A stretch of DNA of 64,000 nt, taken from NCBI GenBank assembly GCA_963728825.1, contig CAVSLA010000002.1, positions 416,853-480,852 of the forward strand, given 5' to 3'. Origin of the DNA: CAVREM01 sp963728825 (GTDB lineage: Bacteria > Acidobacteriota > Vicinamibacteria > Vicinamibacterales > CAVVIG01). The position numbers were made by a program, and so were the translations under genes. Under the pieces are notes generated by a model. It made no database searches. It was not told the origin of the DNA and was given only the letters and a program-made list of their open reading frames with translations. Positions within the stretch are counted from its first letter, which is position 1, and every line of letters begins with the position of its first letter. Shown here in pieces: positions 1 through 8,757 of this stretch.

Positions 1-1173
1 CTGATCGCCGATCTCTCCGCGCATTTCGTCAATCTCGACGCGACGATGGTCGATGGGGCCATCGAGGACGCGTTGCAGCGCATCGGCGAGCTGCTCGATG
101 TCGATCGGGCCGCCCTCACGCAGCTGGCCGATAACGACCGCACCCTGGTGTTTACACACACCTGGTCGCGGTCGCGCGGTCAGGAGCCACCGCTTCTTAG
201 AGTGGACGCCGAACGGGTGATGCCGTTCGGGCTGGCGGTGCTTCTGCGGCAAGAGGTGCACGCGATCTCGAGTCTCGCGGAGCTGCCGTTCGACTCCCCG
301 GATCGCGAGTTTCTGGCGCAGCGCCACACGAAATCAGCGATCGCCGTGCCGCTCGTCGCCGCCGGGCGCGTCATCGGTACGCTCGGCTTTGCGACCTCCC
401 GGGAGGAGCGCCACTGGGACGCTGATCTCGTCCGGCGTCTGCGGCTGGTGACGGACGTCTTCGCCAGCGCGCTGGCCCGCAAGCGTGCCGATGCCGAGCT
501 GCGCAAGGCAGTGGGCGATCGGCTGGAATTCGAAACGCTGATTGCGGATCTGACGTCGCGCTTCGTCAACCTCGACTCCGACCTCGTCGACGGCGTCATC
601 GAGGATGCTCAGCGTCGTCTCGTCGAGGCGCTGGACATCGATCGCAGCGCCCTGTTCGAGTTCGACGTCGAGGGCAACCCGTTGTTCACGCATGTCTGGG
701 CACGACCGGAATTTGCACCGATGCGAATCGACACCGGCTCGGTGGCCGCCAGGTTTCCGTGGATGAGCGCCAGGCTGCGACAAGGCGAAGTCGTCTGCCT
801 GTCCAGCGTGCGCGACCTCCCGGCGGACGTGCCCGATCGAGTGAATCTCGTCGAGGTCGGGACGAAGGCCAACGTCAGCATCCCGCTGATCGTCTCGGGT
901 CGGGTGATCGGCGCTTTGACGTTTGCCGCGATTCGCGAGGAACGGGCGTGGCCGCCCGACCTTGTCCATCGGCTCGCGCTCATCGGCCAGGTCTTTGCCA
1001 GCGCTCTCGCCCGGAAGCGGGCCGAACTCGAGCTGCGGCGAACCCTCGACGAGAACGCACGGCTGCGTGATCGGCTGATTCGCGAAAACGTCTTTCCAGA
1101 ACGAAGTCAAGCACCAGGAGGGATCGCCCGAGGCAATGGGGCAGAGCGCGGCGATTCGCAGCGTGCTCGCTGA
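1..1173 (+). CDS. Tandem GAF sensor half of a sigma-54 activator (5' cut, frameshifted)
   Basis: The reading frame is open from the first base, so the true start lies upstream. Two repeats of about 160 residues each begin with a similar phrase (LIADLSAHFVNLD and LIADLTSRFVNLD) and have GAF-like cores ending in FASALARKRA. GAF domains bind small ligands and control an attached effector. The frame ends in a meaningless tail after RLIRENVF. Shifting frame near 1093 instead gives NEVKHQEGSPEAMGQ, which leads into the AAA domain below. I therefore read this and the next entry as one gene broken by a single-base indel. The cytoplasmic ligand cannot be inferred. Confidence 0.8.
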   Translation: MIADLSAHFVNLDATMVDGAIEDALQRIGELLDVDRAALTQLADNDRTLVFTHTWSRSRGQEPPLLRVDAERVMPFGLAVLLRQEVHAISSLAELPFDSPDREFLAQRHTKSAIAVPLVAAGRVIGTLGFATSREERHWDADLVRRLRLVTDVFASALARKRADAELRKAVGDRLEFETLIADLTSRFVNLDSDLVDGVIEDAQRRLVEALDIDRSALFEFDVEGNPLFTHVWARPEFAPMRIDTGSVAARFPWMSARLRQGEVVCLSSVRDLPADVPDRVNLVEVGTKANVSIPLIVSGRVIGALTFAAIREERAWPPDLVHRLALIGQVFASALARKRAELELRRTLDENARLRDRLIRENVFPERSQAPGGIARGNGAERGDSQRAR

Positions 1174-2050
1174 GGTCGACCAGGTGGCGCCGACCGGCGC
1201 GACCGTCCTGCTGCTCGGCGAAACCGGTACCGGCAAGGAGCTGATCGCGACGGCGATCCACGAGCGCAGCCCGCGCAGCATCCATGCGATGGTTCGCGTC
1301 AACTGCGCGGCCATTCCGACGGCGTTGATCGAAAGCGAGTTGTTCGGCCACGAAAAGGGCGCCTATACCGGGGCGCTGGCGCGCAAGATCGGCCGCTTCG
1401 AACTGGCCGACGATTCGACGATCTTCCTCGACGAAATCGGCGAGCTGTCGGGCGAGGTCCAGGCCAAACTGCTGCGCGTCCTTCAGGAAAGGCAGATCGA
1501 ACGGCTCGGCGGCACCCATCCCATCCGGATCGACGTCCGCGTGATCGCGGCCACCAATCGCGACCTCGAGCGGATGGTCGCTGACGGGACGTTTCGCGAG
1601 GACCTGTATTACCGGCTCAACGTCTTTCCGATCACGGTCCCACCGCTGCGCGACCGGCCGCAGGACATTCCGACGCTCGTGTGGTCCTTCATCGAGCAAT
1701 TGTCCAGGGCGCTGGGTAAGCGCATCGAGTCGGTCTCGAAGGATCAGATGCAGGCGCTGCAGCGCTACCCGTGGCCCGGCAACGTGCGTGAGCTGCGCAA
1801 CGTGGTCGAACGCGCGGTGATCGTTTCGAGCGGGCCGCGGCTTGCTATCGAGCCGCCGCGCAGCAAGCCGACCGGGGCGCGCCGTCACGTTCGACTCCAG
1901 GATGTCGAGCGCGAACACATTCGATCCGTGCTCGAGAAGGTCGGGTGGCGCGTGCGCGGTGACCACGGCGCAGCCGACCTCCTCGGACTCAAACCCAGTA
2001 CCCTCGAAGACCGGATGACGAAGCTGGGATTGAAACGGCCGCGGCCCTGA
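1136..2050 (+). CDS. AAA+ and Fis-type HTH half of the same sigma-54-dependent activator
   Basis: This half remodels sigma-54 RNA polymerase. Visible motifs are Walker A GETGTGKE (residues 28-35 from the listed ATG), the sigma-54 contact loop as GAYTGA (75-80; F to Y variant of GAFTGA), Walker B in TIFLDEIGEL, and a C-terminal Fis-type HTH (DLLGLKPSTLEDRM). The ATG at 1136 is probably internal, because the other frame supplies continuous upstream sequence from the GAF repeats. There is no receiver domain, so regulation is by GAF ligand as in FhlA or NorR, not by phosphorylation. No minus-24/minus-12 promoter was identified nearby, so its targets are unknown. Confidence 0.9.
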   Translation: MGQSAAIRSVLAEVDQVAPTGATVLLLGETGTGKELIATAIHERSPRSIHAMVRVNCAAIPTALIESELFGHEKGAYTGALARKIGRFELADDSTIFLDEIGELSGEVQAKLLRVLQERQIERLGGTHPIRIDVRVIAATNRDLERMVADGTFREDLYYRLNVFPITVPPLRDRPQDIPTLVWSFIEQLSRALGKRIESVSKDQMQALQRYPWPGNVRELRNVVERAVIVSSGPRLAIEPPRSKPTGARRHVRLQDVEREHIRSVLEKVGWRVRGDHGAADLLGLKPSTLEDRMTKLGLKRPRP

Positions 2051-2069
2051 GGCCCGGCCGACCCGGTTT

Positions 2070-2087
2070 CCCCCGGTATTCCGGGGG
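2070..2087. terminator. GC-rich hairpin after the activator gene
   Basis: Perfect 7-bp inverted repeat, CCCCCGG and CCGGGGG, around a TATT loop, about 20 bases past the stop codon. There is no U tract, so intrinsic termination is uncertain. It could also be a decayed palindromic repeat. Confidence 0.35.
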
Positions 2088-2209
2088 CGGCGCGGCCGCT
2101 TGTCGGCGGCTCGTCACGACGCCACAGCAGCAACTGACCATCTGCCAAGCAGTTAACCCGACTCGATCGATCGCGGGACGATGGCAACGGTCGTGCTCCT
2201 CAGGCCGGC

Positions 2210-3262
2210 GTGAGTGCTGGTGTGTCGCCGCGTCGGATCGCACTTCTCTTCGTCGTAATTTCTGCGCCGCTCACGGTCCAGCAGCTCGATGCCGCGATTA
2301 CCCAGCTGCAGGAACAAGGCGCGATCGCGCGGATCGTCCAGCGCTGGCGCGGCCAGGAGATGCTGTTCTTCTCGCGCGAGCGCATCAATCGCATCCTGTT
2401 GCTGACCGTCTCTGGGGTTGCGGCGCTGCTGCTGATCAGTGCGGCAGGCGTCCGCCGGCTGATCGGCGCACAAGCCAGCCGCCGGCGTTCGGACGAACAG
2501 GTCCAGCTGCTGGCGCTTCGTGCGTCAGAAGAGAAATATCGGCAGCTGGTCGAGAACGCCCAGGACATCATCTTCACCGTCGATCGCGAAGGGTATTGCC
2601 TGTCGATGAACCGCGCCGGCCAGGGGATCACCGGCTTCCCCGGAGCCACCCCGCGCGGTGTGCACCTTGCGCATCCGGTGGTGCCCGAACACCAGCAGAC
2701 GGCAATGAGCGCGCTGCGGCGCGTGCTGGGCGGTGACGCCGTGCCGCGTTTCGAGGTCGACATCGTGAGTCGGATGGGGCGGAAATTGACGCTCGAGCTC
2801 GACGTTCACCCGATTCGCGTTGACGCCGCGATCGTCGGCGCGCAGGGCATCGCCCGTGACGTCACGGTGCGCCGTGAGCTCGAAGCACAGCTCCTGCAGG
2901 CTCAGAAAGTGGAAGCGATCGGGCGGCTCGCCGGCGGTGTCGCTCACGACTTCAACAACATCCTGACGGTCGTCATGGGATTCGCTGAACTCGCCAGCCA
3001 GCAGCTCGATCCGCAGAGCCCGGTGCGGCATGACATCGAGGAGATTCGCCGCGCCGCCGGCAGTGCGGCATCGCTGACCAGGCAGCTGTTGATTTTCAGC
3101 CGGAAGAGCGTCGTCCGTCCGAGGGTCTTCGATCTCAACGAAGTCGTCGGGCAACTCGACAAGATGCTGCGGCGTCTGGTGGGTGCACATCTCAACTTCG
3201 TCGCCCGGCCCGGCGACGACGTCGGGCATGTGAAAGCGGCCCCAGCCAGATCGAGCAGGTGA
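2210..3262 (+). CDS. Hybrid sensor histidine kinase, N-terminal part (truncated sensor, PAS, HisKA)
   Basis: The first 40 residues (QQLDAAITQLQEQGAIARIVQRW) look like the last helix of a periplasmic solute-binding (SBP_bac_3) sensor. A membrane segment (ILLLTVSGVAALLLI) follows, then a PAS domain, then a HisKA dimerisation helix with the phospho-accepting His in GGVAHDFNN. About 180 residues of the expected binding domain and its signal peptide are missing upstream, so the gene is 5'-truncated or the start is wrong. The frame breaks near 3240: adding one base after GTGAAAGCGG restores DPSQIEQVIVNLVVNARDAMP, continuous with the next entry. Confidence 0.82.
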   Translation: MSAGVSPRRIALLFVVISAPLTVQQLDAAITQLQEQGAIARIVQRWRGQEMLFFSRERINRILLLTVSGVAALLLISAAGVRRLIGAQASRRRSDEQVQLLALRASEEKYRQLVENAQDIIFTVDREGYCLSMNRAGQGITGFPGATPRGVHLAHPVVPEHQQTAMSALRRVLGGDAVPRFEVDIVSRMGRKLTLELDVHPIRVDAAIVGAQGIARDVTVRRELEAQLLQAQKVEAIGRLAGGVAHDFNNILTVVMGFAELASQQLDPQSPVRHDIEEIRRAAGSAASLTRQLLIFSRKSVVRPRVFDLNEVVGQLDKMLRRLVGAHLNFVARPGDDVGHVKAAPARSSR

Positions 3263-4017
3263 TCGTCAACCTGGTCGTCAACGCGCGGGACGCGATGCCG
3301 GCGGGAGGGACCCTGACCGTTCGCACCGGCCATGCCGTGGTCGACGCGCACTTCGCGGCCGAGCATCGTCTGAAAGGGACCGGCGAGTTCGTGACCCTGG
3401 TCGTTGCCGACACCGGCATGGGCATGACGCCGGAGGTACAGGCCCGGATCTTCCAGCCGTTCTTCACCACGAAAGGACCGACGACCGGTACGGGGCTCGG
3501 GTTGGCCACGGTGCACTGGATCGTGGAACAGGCCGGTGGTGGCATCGTGGTCCAGAGCAGACCGGGGGTTGGTACGACGTTCACGGTCTATCTGCCGAAG
3601 GTCGTCGGCGCGATCGACGCTGAACCCGCCCGTGACGCGGCGGCAGCGACCGTCCCCAGGCCAAGCACCGTGCTGTTCGTCGATGCCGACGAGAGCATTC
3701 GGATGATGGGGGCCCGTGCGCTCAGTGAGCGCGGCTTTACGGTGCTGACGGTCCGGCAGCCCGAGGAAGCGGTCGCTCTGGCGCGGCGGGATTCACGAAC
3801 CATCGATCTGCTGGTCACCGATCTCGCGATGCCAGGCTTCAACGGGCGAGAGCTGGCCGACCAACTGCGCCGCGCCCGCCCCAATCTGCGCATCCTGTTT
3901 ACGTCCGCGGACATGGACGCCGCAGCGTTTCAAGACGTGCAGATCGAGCACGCCCGCATTCTTCAGAAGCCTTATACCCCCGAGTCGCTCGGTCGCGCGA
4001 GGTCCGTCAGCTCCTGA
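3259..4017 (+). CDS. Hybrid histidine kinase, C-terminal part (HATPase_c and receiver)
   Basis: This continues the preceding kinase after a one-base frameshift. It has an N box (VNLVVNARDAM), G1 box (VVADTGMGM) and G2 box (TGTGLGLA) of a GHKL ATPase. A C-terminal receiver domain follows, with the acceptor Asp in LLVTDLAMPG and a conserved Lys in LQKPYTP. The kinase should therefore autophosphorylate and pass phosphate to its own receiver. No separate output regulator is adjacent. The sigma-54 activator upstream has no receiver, so a direct phosphorelay to it is not supported. The start at 3259 is an artefact of the frameshift. Confidence 0.85.
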   Translation: MIVNLVVNARDAMPAGGTLTVRTGHAVVDAHFAAEHRLKGTGEFVTLVVADTGMGMTPEVQARIFQPFFTTKGPTTGTGLGLATVHWIVEQAGGGIVVQSRPGVGTTFTVYLPKVVGAIDAEPARDAAAATVPRPSTVLFVDADESIRMMGARALSERGFTVLTVRQPEEAVALARRDSRTIDLLVTDLAMPGFNGRELADQLRRARPNLRILFTSADMDAAAFQDVQIEHARILQKPYTPESLGRARSVSS

Positions 4018-4049
4018 GCCGGGAGTAAGTCGAGGCGTGACCTGATTGA

Positions 4050-4397
4050 TCAACCTTCGTTGTTCAGCAGCGCTGCCATGATCGAGGCCATCCGGTTCCA
4101 GTCGGCCTTCTCCGTCGAGAGCTGCCGTCGGCCGGCGGCGGTGACATCGTAGAAACGTGCCTTGCGGTTCCGATCGGACATGCCCCACGTGCCGCGAACC
4201 AGGCCGCGCTGCTCGAGCCGCATCAAACCTGGATACAGCGTTCCCATATTGAGCTGCAGCGCACCATTCGAGACCTGTTCGATGTGCGCGGCGATCGCGT
4301 AACCATGCTGCGCGCCAAGCGTCGCCAGCGTCTGCAGGATCATCAGATCGAGCGTGCCCTGCAGCACGTCGGTCTTGCCCCGCGCTTTATTAGACAT
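4050..4397 (-). CDS. PadR-family transcriptional repressor
   Basis: A 115-residue winged-helix protein with the PadR signature: DVLQGTLDLMILQTLA, then GYAIAAHIEQ, then LNMGTLYPGLMRLEQRGLV. I chose the ATG at 4397 because MSNKARGK matches the usual N-terminus of acidobacterial PadR proteins and the gene then begins about 20 bases from a perfect palindrome. The longer in-frame start at 4433 would read through that palindrome. In this lineage PadR genes often precede efflux or permease operons. Here the neighbour on the same strand is the hydroxylase operon upstream. Autoregulation through the palindrome is likely. Confidence 0.88.
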   Translation of the reverse strand: MSNKARGKTDVLQGTLDLMILQTLATLGAQHGYAIAAHIEQVSNGALQLNMGTLYPGLMRLEQRGLVRGTWGMSDRNRKARFYDVTAAGRRQLSTEKADWNRMASIMAALLNNEG

Positions 4398-4417
4398 TCC
4401 AACGGAGTATAGCCGAG

Positions 4418-4438
4418 CCCATTTGATTGTCAAATGGG
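4418..4438. promoter_or_regulatory. Perfect palindrome, probable PadR operator
   Basis: Arms CCCATTTGA and TCAAATGGG match perfectly around a 3-base spacer. The site lies just upstream of the padR start, where an autorepressor would bind. That PadR binds it is inference. Confidence 0.65.
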
Positions 4439-4467
4439 AGTGCCGTGGTGACGAGATCCGCGCGCCG

Positions 4468-6639
4468 TCAGGTGCCGGTGGCGCGCCTGGCCAGATTCTG
4501 GTTCTTGATCGGCAGGTCGCGCACCCGGATGCCGGTTGCGGCGAAAATCGCGTTGGTGACCGCCGCGGCGACCGGCGGCACGCTCGGCTCGCCGAGCCCG
4601 CCGAGGTGGGCGTCGGAGCGGATGAACGCCACGCTGATGCGCGGCGCGTCGGCGAGGCGGATCACCTGGTGATCGCGGAAATTCTTTTCGACGACCCGGC
4701 CCTCGTTGATGGTGATCTCGCCGAGCATGGCGGCCGACAGGCCGAAGATCACCCCGCCCTCGATCTGGGCGGTGGCGGTGTCCGGGTTGACGACATCGCC
4801 GCAGTCGATCGCTGAAAACACGTCACGCACGCGAAGCTTTCCGGCCGGAGAGACCTCGACGTGAGCCACGTGGGCGACGATGCTGCCGAAACATTCGGCG
4901 ATGGCGATGCCGCGGCCTTCGCCTTCGGGCAATGGCGTGCCCCAGCCGGACATCGTCGCGGCACGTTCGAGCACGGCGCGGAAGCGCGCCTGCTCCGTCA
5001 ACAGATCGCGTCTGAACTGGTAGGGGTCCTGGCCGGCCGCATGCGCGAGCTCGTCGACGAATGACTCCTTGAAGAAGCCATGCTGCGAGTTGAGCACCGA
5101 GCGCCATGGGCCGGTCGGTATCGGGTGCGGCGCATCCCGGCCGTCGGCCTCATTGTCGATTGCGTAAGGCATGAAGACCGACTCGCCGTCGCCGCCGCCG
5201 GCATACAGCGAGCGGACGATCGGCCGGCTGCCGCCATCGAGCCCGCCGGCAAATCGCGCCATGGCCGCCGGGCGATAGAAGTCGTGCTGGAGGTCATTTT
5301 CACGACTCCACACGACCTTCACCGGCGCCGGCGACATCACCTTGGCGATGCGCGCCGCGATGTCGACGTAGTCCAGATAGAACGGCAGACGCCGCCCGAA
5401 GCCGCCGCCGAGCTGCAGGTTCGTGACGTGAACCTGCTCGACGTCCAGCCCCAGCGCCTGCGCCGCGGTGGCCCTCGCATTAAGTGGGTCCTGCACCCCG
5501 GCCCACACATCCGCGCGATCGCCTTCGACCTTCACGGTGCAGACCATCGGCTCCATCGTCGCGTGGGCCAGGAACGGCACGCGGTAGTCGGCCGTGACGA
5601 TCTTCGTGGTGCCTTCGGGCAGCGTTGGCGGCGCACCAAGTGCGGCATCGAACGCCGCGAAGATCGACGACGTCGAGACGCCGCGATGGCCGGCGTCGTC
5701 GAAGCTGGGTGCGAGCGCCGCGAGCGCCTTGCGCGCGTGCCAGTAGGTGTCGGCCACGACCGCGACGGCTTCCTCGAGCCGCACGACCCGTTTGACACCC
5801 GGCATGGCTTCGGCCGGAGCGCTGTCAACGGACAGCAGCTTGCCGCCGGCGACCGGTGCGATCTCGATGGCCGCGGACAGCAGGCCGGGCACGGCGAAGT
5901 CGATGCCGTACACCGCGCTGCCGTCGACCTTGGAACGGATGTCGACGCGGGGTCGGGCGGTGCGTCGAATGGTGTACGACGATGGATCTTTCAATGGCGG
6001 TCGGGACGGCACCGAGCGTCTGGCGGCGTCCGCCGCCAGCTCGCCGAAGGTCGCCTGTTTGCCGCTCGCTTCGTGGACGATGCGCGAGTTGACCGCCCGG
6101 CACTCCGCCGCGTTCACGCCGAATCGGGCGGCCGCTGCGCCAATCAACATTTCTTTCGCGGCCGCTCCGGCGGTGGACATGCCGTAGACGCCGGTCCCGC
6201 GGACGGCCGACGAACCGCCGGTCGGCTGAAGACCGTACCAGCGGGCGAGTCGATAGGTCCCGTAATCGAACGCCCGCCCGAGCGGCCGCGGTATGGAGTC
6301 GCCCGTGAAGGCGCGGCCCATGTAGGCGTTCGCGTAGGCGTCGAGCGCCGGCGCCTCCTTCACTCGCACCAGGTTCCAGTCGGCGTCCATCTCTTCGGCC
6401 GCCATCATCGCGAGGGCGGTCTGCGAGCCCTGGCCCATCTCGCAGTGGGGCACAAGCACCGTTATGAGGTTGTCGGGCGTGACCAGGATCCAGGTGGTGA
6501 GCTGGCCGGCCTCGTCACCGTCTTCCGGTCGGACGCTGTGGCGGCTGGGCGAGAAGGCGACACCCGCCACGCCCAGCACGAACCCGCCGCCGACCAACGA
6601 GCCGACCCCGATGAATGCGCGCCGTGTCCATTTGCCCAT
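4468..6639 (-). CDS. iorB: Molybdopterin-binding large subunit, isoquinoline 1-oxidoreductase (IorB) type
   Basis: A 723-residue protein with a twin-arginine signal (WTRRAFIGVGSLVGGG), so it is folded with cofactor and exported. It matches the xanthine dehydrogenase/aldehyde oxidase large-subunit family (LVPHCEMGQGSQTALAMMAAEEM, LGGGFGRR, FSAIDCGDVVNPD). IorB-type enzymes hydroxylate N-heterocycles or oxidise aldehydes at a molybdenum cytosine dinucleotide cofactor. Nine bases separate it from iorA, which is transcribed first. No XdhC/MobA-type maturation gene is adjacent. The substrate cannot be assigned from sequence; isoquinoline is only the family name. Confidence 0.9.
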   Translation of the reverse strand: MGKWTRRAFIGVGSLVGGGFVLGVAGVAFSPSRHSVRPEDGDEAGQLTTWILVTPDNLITVLVPHCEMGQGSQTALAMMAAEEMDADWNLVRVKEAPALDAYANAYMGRAFTGDSIPRPLGRAFDYGTYRLARWYGLQPTGGSSAVRGTGVYGMSTAGAAAKEMLIGAAAARFGVNAAECRAVNSRIVHEASGKQATFGELAADAARRSVPSRPPLKDPSSYTIRRTARPRVDIRSKVDGSAVYGIDFAVPGLLSAAIEIAPVAGGKLLSVDSAPAEAMPGVKRVVRLEEAVAVVADTYWHARKALAALAPSFDDAGHRGVSTSSIFAAFDAALGAPPTLPEGTTKIVTADYRVPFLAHATMEPMVCTVKVEGDRADVWAGVQDPLNARATAAQALGLDVEQVHVTNLQLGGGFGRRLPFYLDYVDIAARIAKVMSPAPVKVVWSRENDLQHDFYRPAAMARFAGGLDGGSRPIVRSLYAGGGDGESVFMPYAIDNEADGRDAPHPIPTGPWRSVLNSQHGFFKESFVDELAHAAGQDPYQFRRDLLTEQARFRAVLERAATMSGWGTPLPEGEGRGIAIAECFGSIVAHVAHVEVSPAGKLRVRDVFSAIDCGDVVNPDTATAQIEGGVIFGLSAAMLGEITINEGRVVEKNFRDHQVIRLADAPRISVAFIRSDAHLGGLGEPSVPPVAAAVTNAIFAATGIRVRDLPIKNQNLARRATGT

Positions 6640-6648
6640 CGCCCTCTC

Positions 6649-7101
6649 CTAGCCTTCGGCGATGGAGTGAATGGCACGCCGCACCCGGGCGAACGTGCCG
6701 CACCGACAGATGTTGGTAATCGCGGCGTCGATCTCCTGATCGTTCGGCTTGGGATGCTCGGTCAGGAGTGCGGTGACGGCCATGATCATCCCGGACTGGC
6801 AATAGCCGCATTGCGGGACCTGGGTGGTGACCCACGCCTGCTGAACGGCATGCAGCGTGCCGCTCTGTGCCAGCCCCTCAATCGTGGTGACCTGTGCGCC
6901 GTCGGCGGCCGAGAGCGGCAGAGTACAGGAGCGGACCGCGCGTCCGTTCAGATGAACGGTGCAGGCCCCGCAGGCCGAGATGCCGCAGCCGAACTTCGTC
7001 CCGGTCAGGCCGAGCGTCTCGCGAATCGCCCAGAGCAGCGGCGTGTCGGGCTCGAGCTCGAGCGAGCGGGGCTCACCGTTGACGGTCAGCGAGATCGCCA
7101 A
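6649..7101 (-). CDS. iorA: [2Fe-2S] small subunit, IorA type
   Basis: A 150-residue electron-transfer partner of the molybdenum subunit. It has a plant-type ferredoxin cluster (CGCGISACGACTV) and a C-terminal four-helix domain with the second [2Fe-2S] cluster (CGYCQSGM and CRCGTFARVRRAI). All eight expected cysteines appear present. Length and domain order are normal for IorA/CoxS proteins. The subunit has no signal of its own and probably rides out with the Tat-exported large subunit. Confidence 0.93.
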   Translation of the reverse strand: MAISLTVNGEPRSLELEPDTPLLWAIRETLGLTGTKFGCGISACGACTVHLNGRAVRSCTLPLSAADGAQVTTIEGLAQSGTLHAVQQAWVTTQVPQCGYCQSGMIMAVTALLTEHPKPNDQEIDAAITNICRCGTFARVRRAIHSIAEG

Positions 7102-7102
7102 C

Positions 7103-7645
7103 TCACAGCCCTGGAATCATCAGGTGCGCCGTGCTCGTCCCCGCGTTCATGATCCAGGTGCCGCCCTGTTTCGGGTTGTCGGGCAGACCCAATGTCTGGC
7201 TGGTGGCGCCGGGGACGGCAACCGTGGTGTGCGAGCGCGAGCGTTCCCGGTCCGCTCCGTTCAGGTTGTAGAAGACCGACCCGAACTCCGGCTTGATGCG
7301 GGTGCCATCTTTTTCCGCGGCGTCGAGCGCGGCCTGACGCTTGTCGCCCATCGCATCGAATTTCATGTTCTGTGCGACGCGATCCAGGTTGGCGACGCTC
7401 GTGCACTCGACCGAGAACGCTTGTTGTCCCGGCTGGCCGGAGCGGTCGTAGCAGACCAGACGGTTCGTGCCCTTTTTCAGCGTGTCGTAGGTATAGTCGG
7501 GCTTCCATTTGATGACGGTCGACGCTTCACGCTGATTGGCGGGGGCGGCGAGCAACGCTTTTTCGACGTCGGTCGGCGGCGCCTGGGCGAACGCGCCGAT
7601 TGTCATCGTCAGCAGACCAACGACCATCGCAATCATCTGTTTCAT
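7103..7645 (-). CDS. Secreted protein of unknown function
   Basis: A 180-residue protein starting MKQMIAMVVGLLTMTIGAFAQA, a clear Sec signal peptide with an A-Q-A cleavage site. The mature part mentions no family I recognise. It contains WKPDYTYDTLKKGTNRLVC and GGTWIMNAGTSTAHLMIPG. The stop falls one base before the iorA start on the same strand, so it may be the first gene of the iorAB transcript. It faces the divergent lipoprotein gene at 7751 across about 105 bases that must hold both promoters. Confidence 0.7.
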   Translation of the reverse strand: MKQMIAMVVGLLTMTIGAFAQAPPTDVEKALLAAPANQREASTVIKWKPDYTYDTLKKGTNRLVCYDRSGQPGQQAFSVECTSVANLDRVAQNMKFDAMGDKRQAALDAAEKDGTRIKPEFGSVFYNLNGADRERSRSHTTVAVPGATSQTLGLPDNPKQGGTWIMNAGTSTAHLMIPGL

Positions 7646-7750
7646 AGTGACCTCACACCGGGACGCAGTATACCCTGGGGCTCCGCGTTTGGAGGCCGTC
7701 CGATGCCAGTTTCGGCGACGACTTCCCGCTTACTGAGACAGGAGGCTGCC

Positions 7751-8689
7751 ATGAAGCGGGCGATCGGTCCATGGGTCGCGATCCTGAGTGTTTTCGTCCT
7801 CACGGCAACCGCCTGCAACGATCGCCCGGAGTCGCCGTCGGTGCCGCCGACCCCCTCGCCGCCCCAGCCGCCGACGCTCATCAGCGTTGCGTTGACCGGC
7901 AACGTCACGCTCGGAGCCGTCGGTGAAACGAGTCAGTTGACCCTGACTGGAACCTTCAGCGACGGCACTTCGAAGGACGTGTCGGCTGACGCCCGGTGGA
8001 CGCTGGGCGATCCCCGGGTGTTGACGATTACGCCCGGCGGGCTCGCGACCGTCACCACTCTCGGCCGCACTTTCGTCACGGCGAACTACCAGAACCGAGG
8101 AGCCTCCACGAAAGTGACCGCGACTTCTCCCGGCACGTACGTCATCTCCGGCCGGGTCCGCGAACCGGGGCAGGGCGGGCTCCTGGACGCGGTGATTACT
8201 GATGCGGCCACCGGACTCTCGGCCACTTCGAATCTGGACGGACTCTTCTCGATTGCCGCCCTGCCTGCTCCCGAAGCTCTGCTGAACGTGGCGAAAGTGA
8301 ACTACGAGGCTCGGGAGGTCAGTGCGAACGAGAGGATGGAAGTCGACGCGCCCGTCCAGCGCATCGTCCGCCTGACGGCGGGCGAGAGCGTGGACCCGCC
8401 ACCGCTTGCGCCGAACGACCTCGCCTACGAGATCGACGGCGTCCGCTGCGAGCCGTGTCGTCTCATTCGCATCATGGTCCCCACGACCGGGGATATCGAA
8501 ATGCGTTTGACCTGGCAGTCGCGAAGCCGGCTGATGTTTCTTGCGCGGGGGATGGTCGTCGCGGGCGACAACGGGGCGGCCAGCGGATTTCTCACCATCG
8601 CGTCGCCCGGTGAGCTCGTTGTCTACGTCGGCTCTTCGGGTGCCATCACCAGCCACACCCCGTTCAAGTTCGCGACGACGCTGCCCTGA
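7751..8689 (+). CDS. Lipoprotein with Ig-like (BIG2) and carboxypeptidase-regulatory-like domains
   Basis: A 312-residue protein. The start at ATG 7751 has a GGAGG ribosome site nine bases upstream and gives a signal ending in a lipobox (LTATAC, Cys about residue 20). A proline-rich linker is followed by a bacterial Ig-like domain (GTFSDGTSKDVSADARWTL). Next is a carboxypeptidase-regulatory-like fold (ISGRVREPGQGGLLDAVIT). The C-terminal domain contains the pair CEPC. It is probably anchored in the outer membrane facing the periplasm or surface. Function is structural or adhesive by family; the partner is unknown. Confidence 0.78.
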   Translation: MKRAIGPWVAILSVFVLTATACNDRPESPSVPPTPSPPQPPTLISVALTGNVTLGAVGETSQLTLTGTFSDGTSKDVSADARWTLGDPRVLTITPGGLATVTTLGRTFVTANYQNRGASTKVTATSPGTYVISGRVREPGQGGLLDAVITDAATGLSATSNLDGLFSIAALPAPEALLNVAKVNYEAREVSANERMEVDAPVQRIVRLTAGESVDPPPLAPNDLAYEIDGVRCEPCRLIRIMVPTTGDIEMRLTWQSRSRLMFLARGMVVAGDNGAASGFLTIASPGELVVYVGSSGAITSHTPFKFATTLP

Positions 8690-8710
8690 GCGTCACCGCG
8701 AAAGTTGCTC

Positions 8711-8739
8711 TTGACACAGCTACTACGTAGTAGTAGATC
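8711..8739 (+). promoter_or_regulatory. Promoter with BlaI-type operator in its spacer
   Basis: A consensus -35 TTGACA (8711-8716) is followed 17 bases later by a weak -10 (TAGATC, 8734-8739). The spacer contains the perfect palindrome CTACTACGTAGTAG (8720-8733). A further GTAGTAG half-site lies at 8750-8756, just before the start codon. A repressor bound there would block RNA polymerase directly, as BlaI/MecI do. Confidence 0.7.
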
Positions 8740-8757
8740 TACGCAGAAGGTAGTAGC

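Noticed and set aside
5080..7152. Plus-strand open frame of 690 codons
   Set aside because: It is antisense to iorB and iorA, which carry complete cofactor motifs. The product is Arg/His/Asp-rich without any domain.
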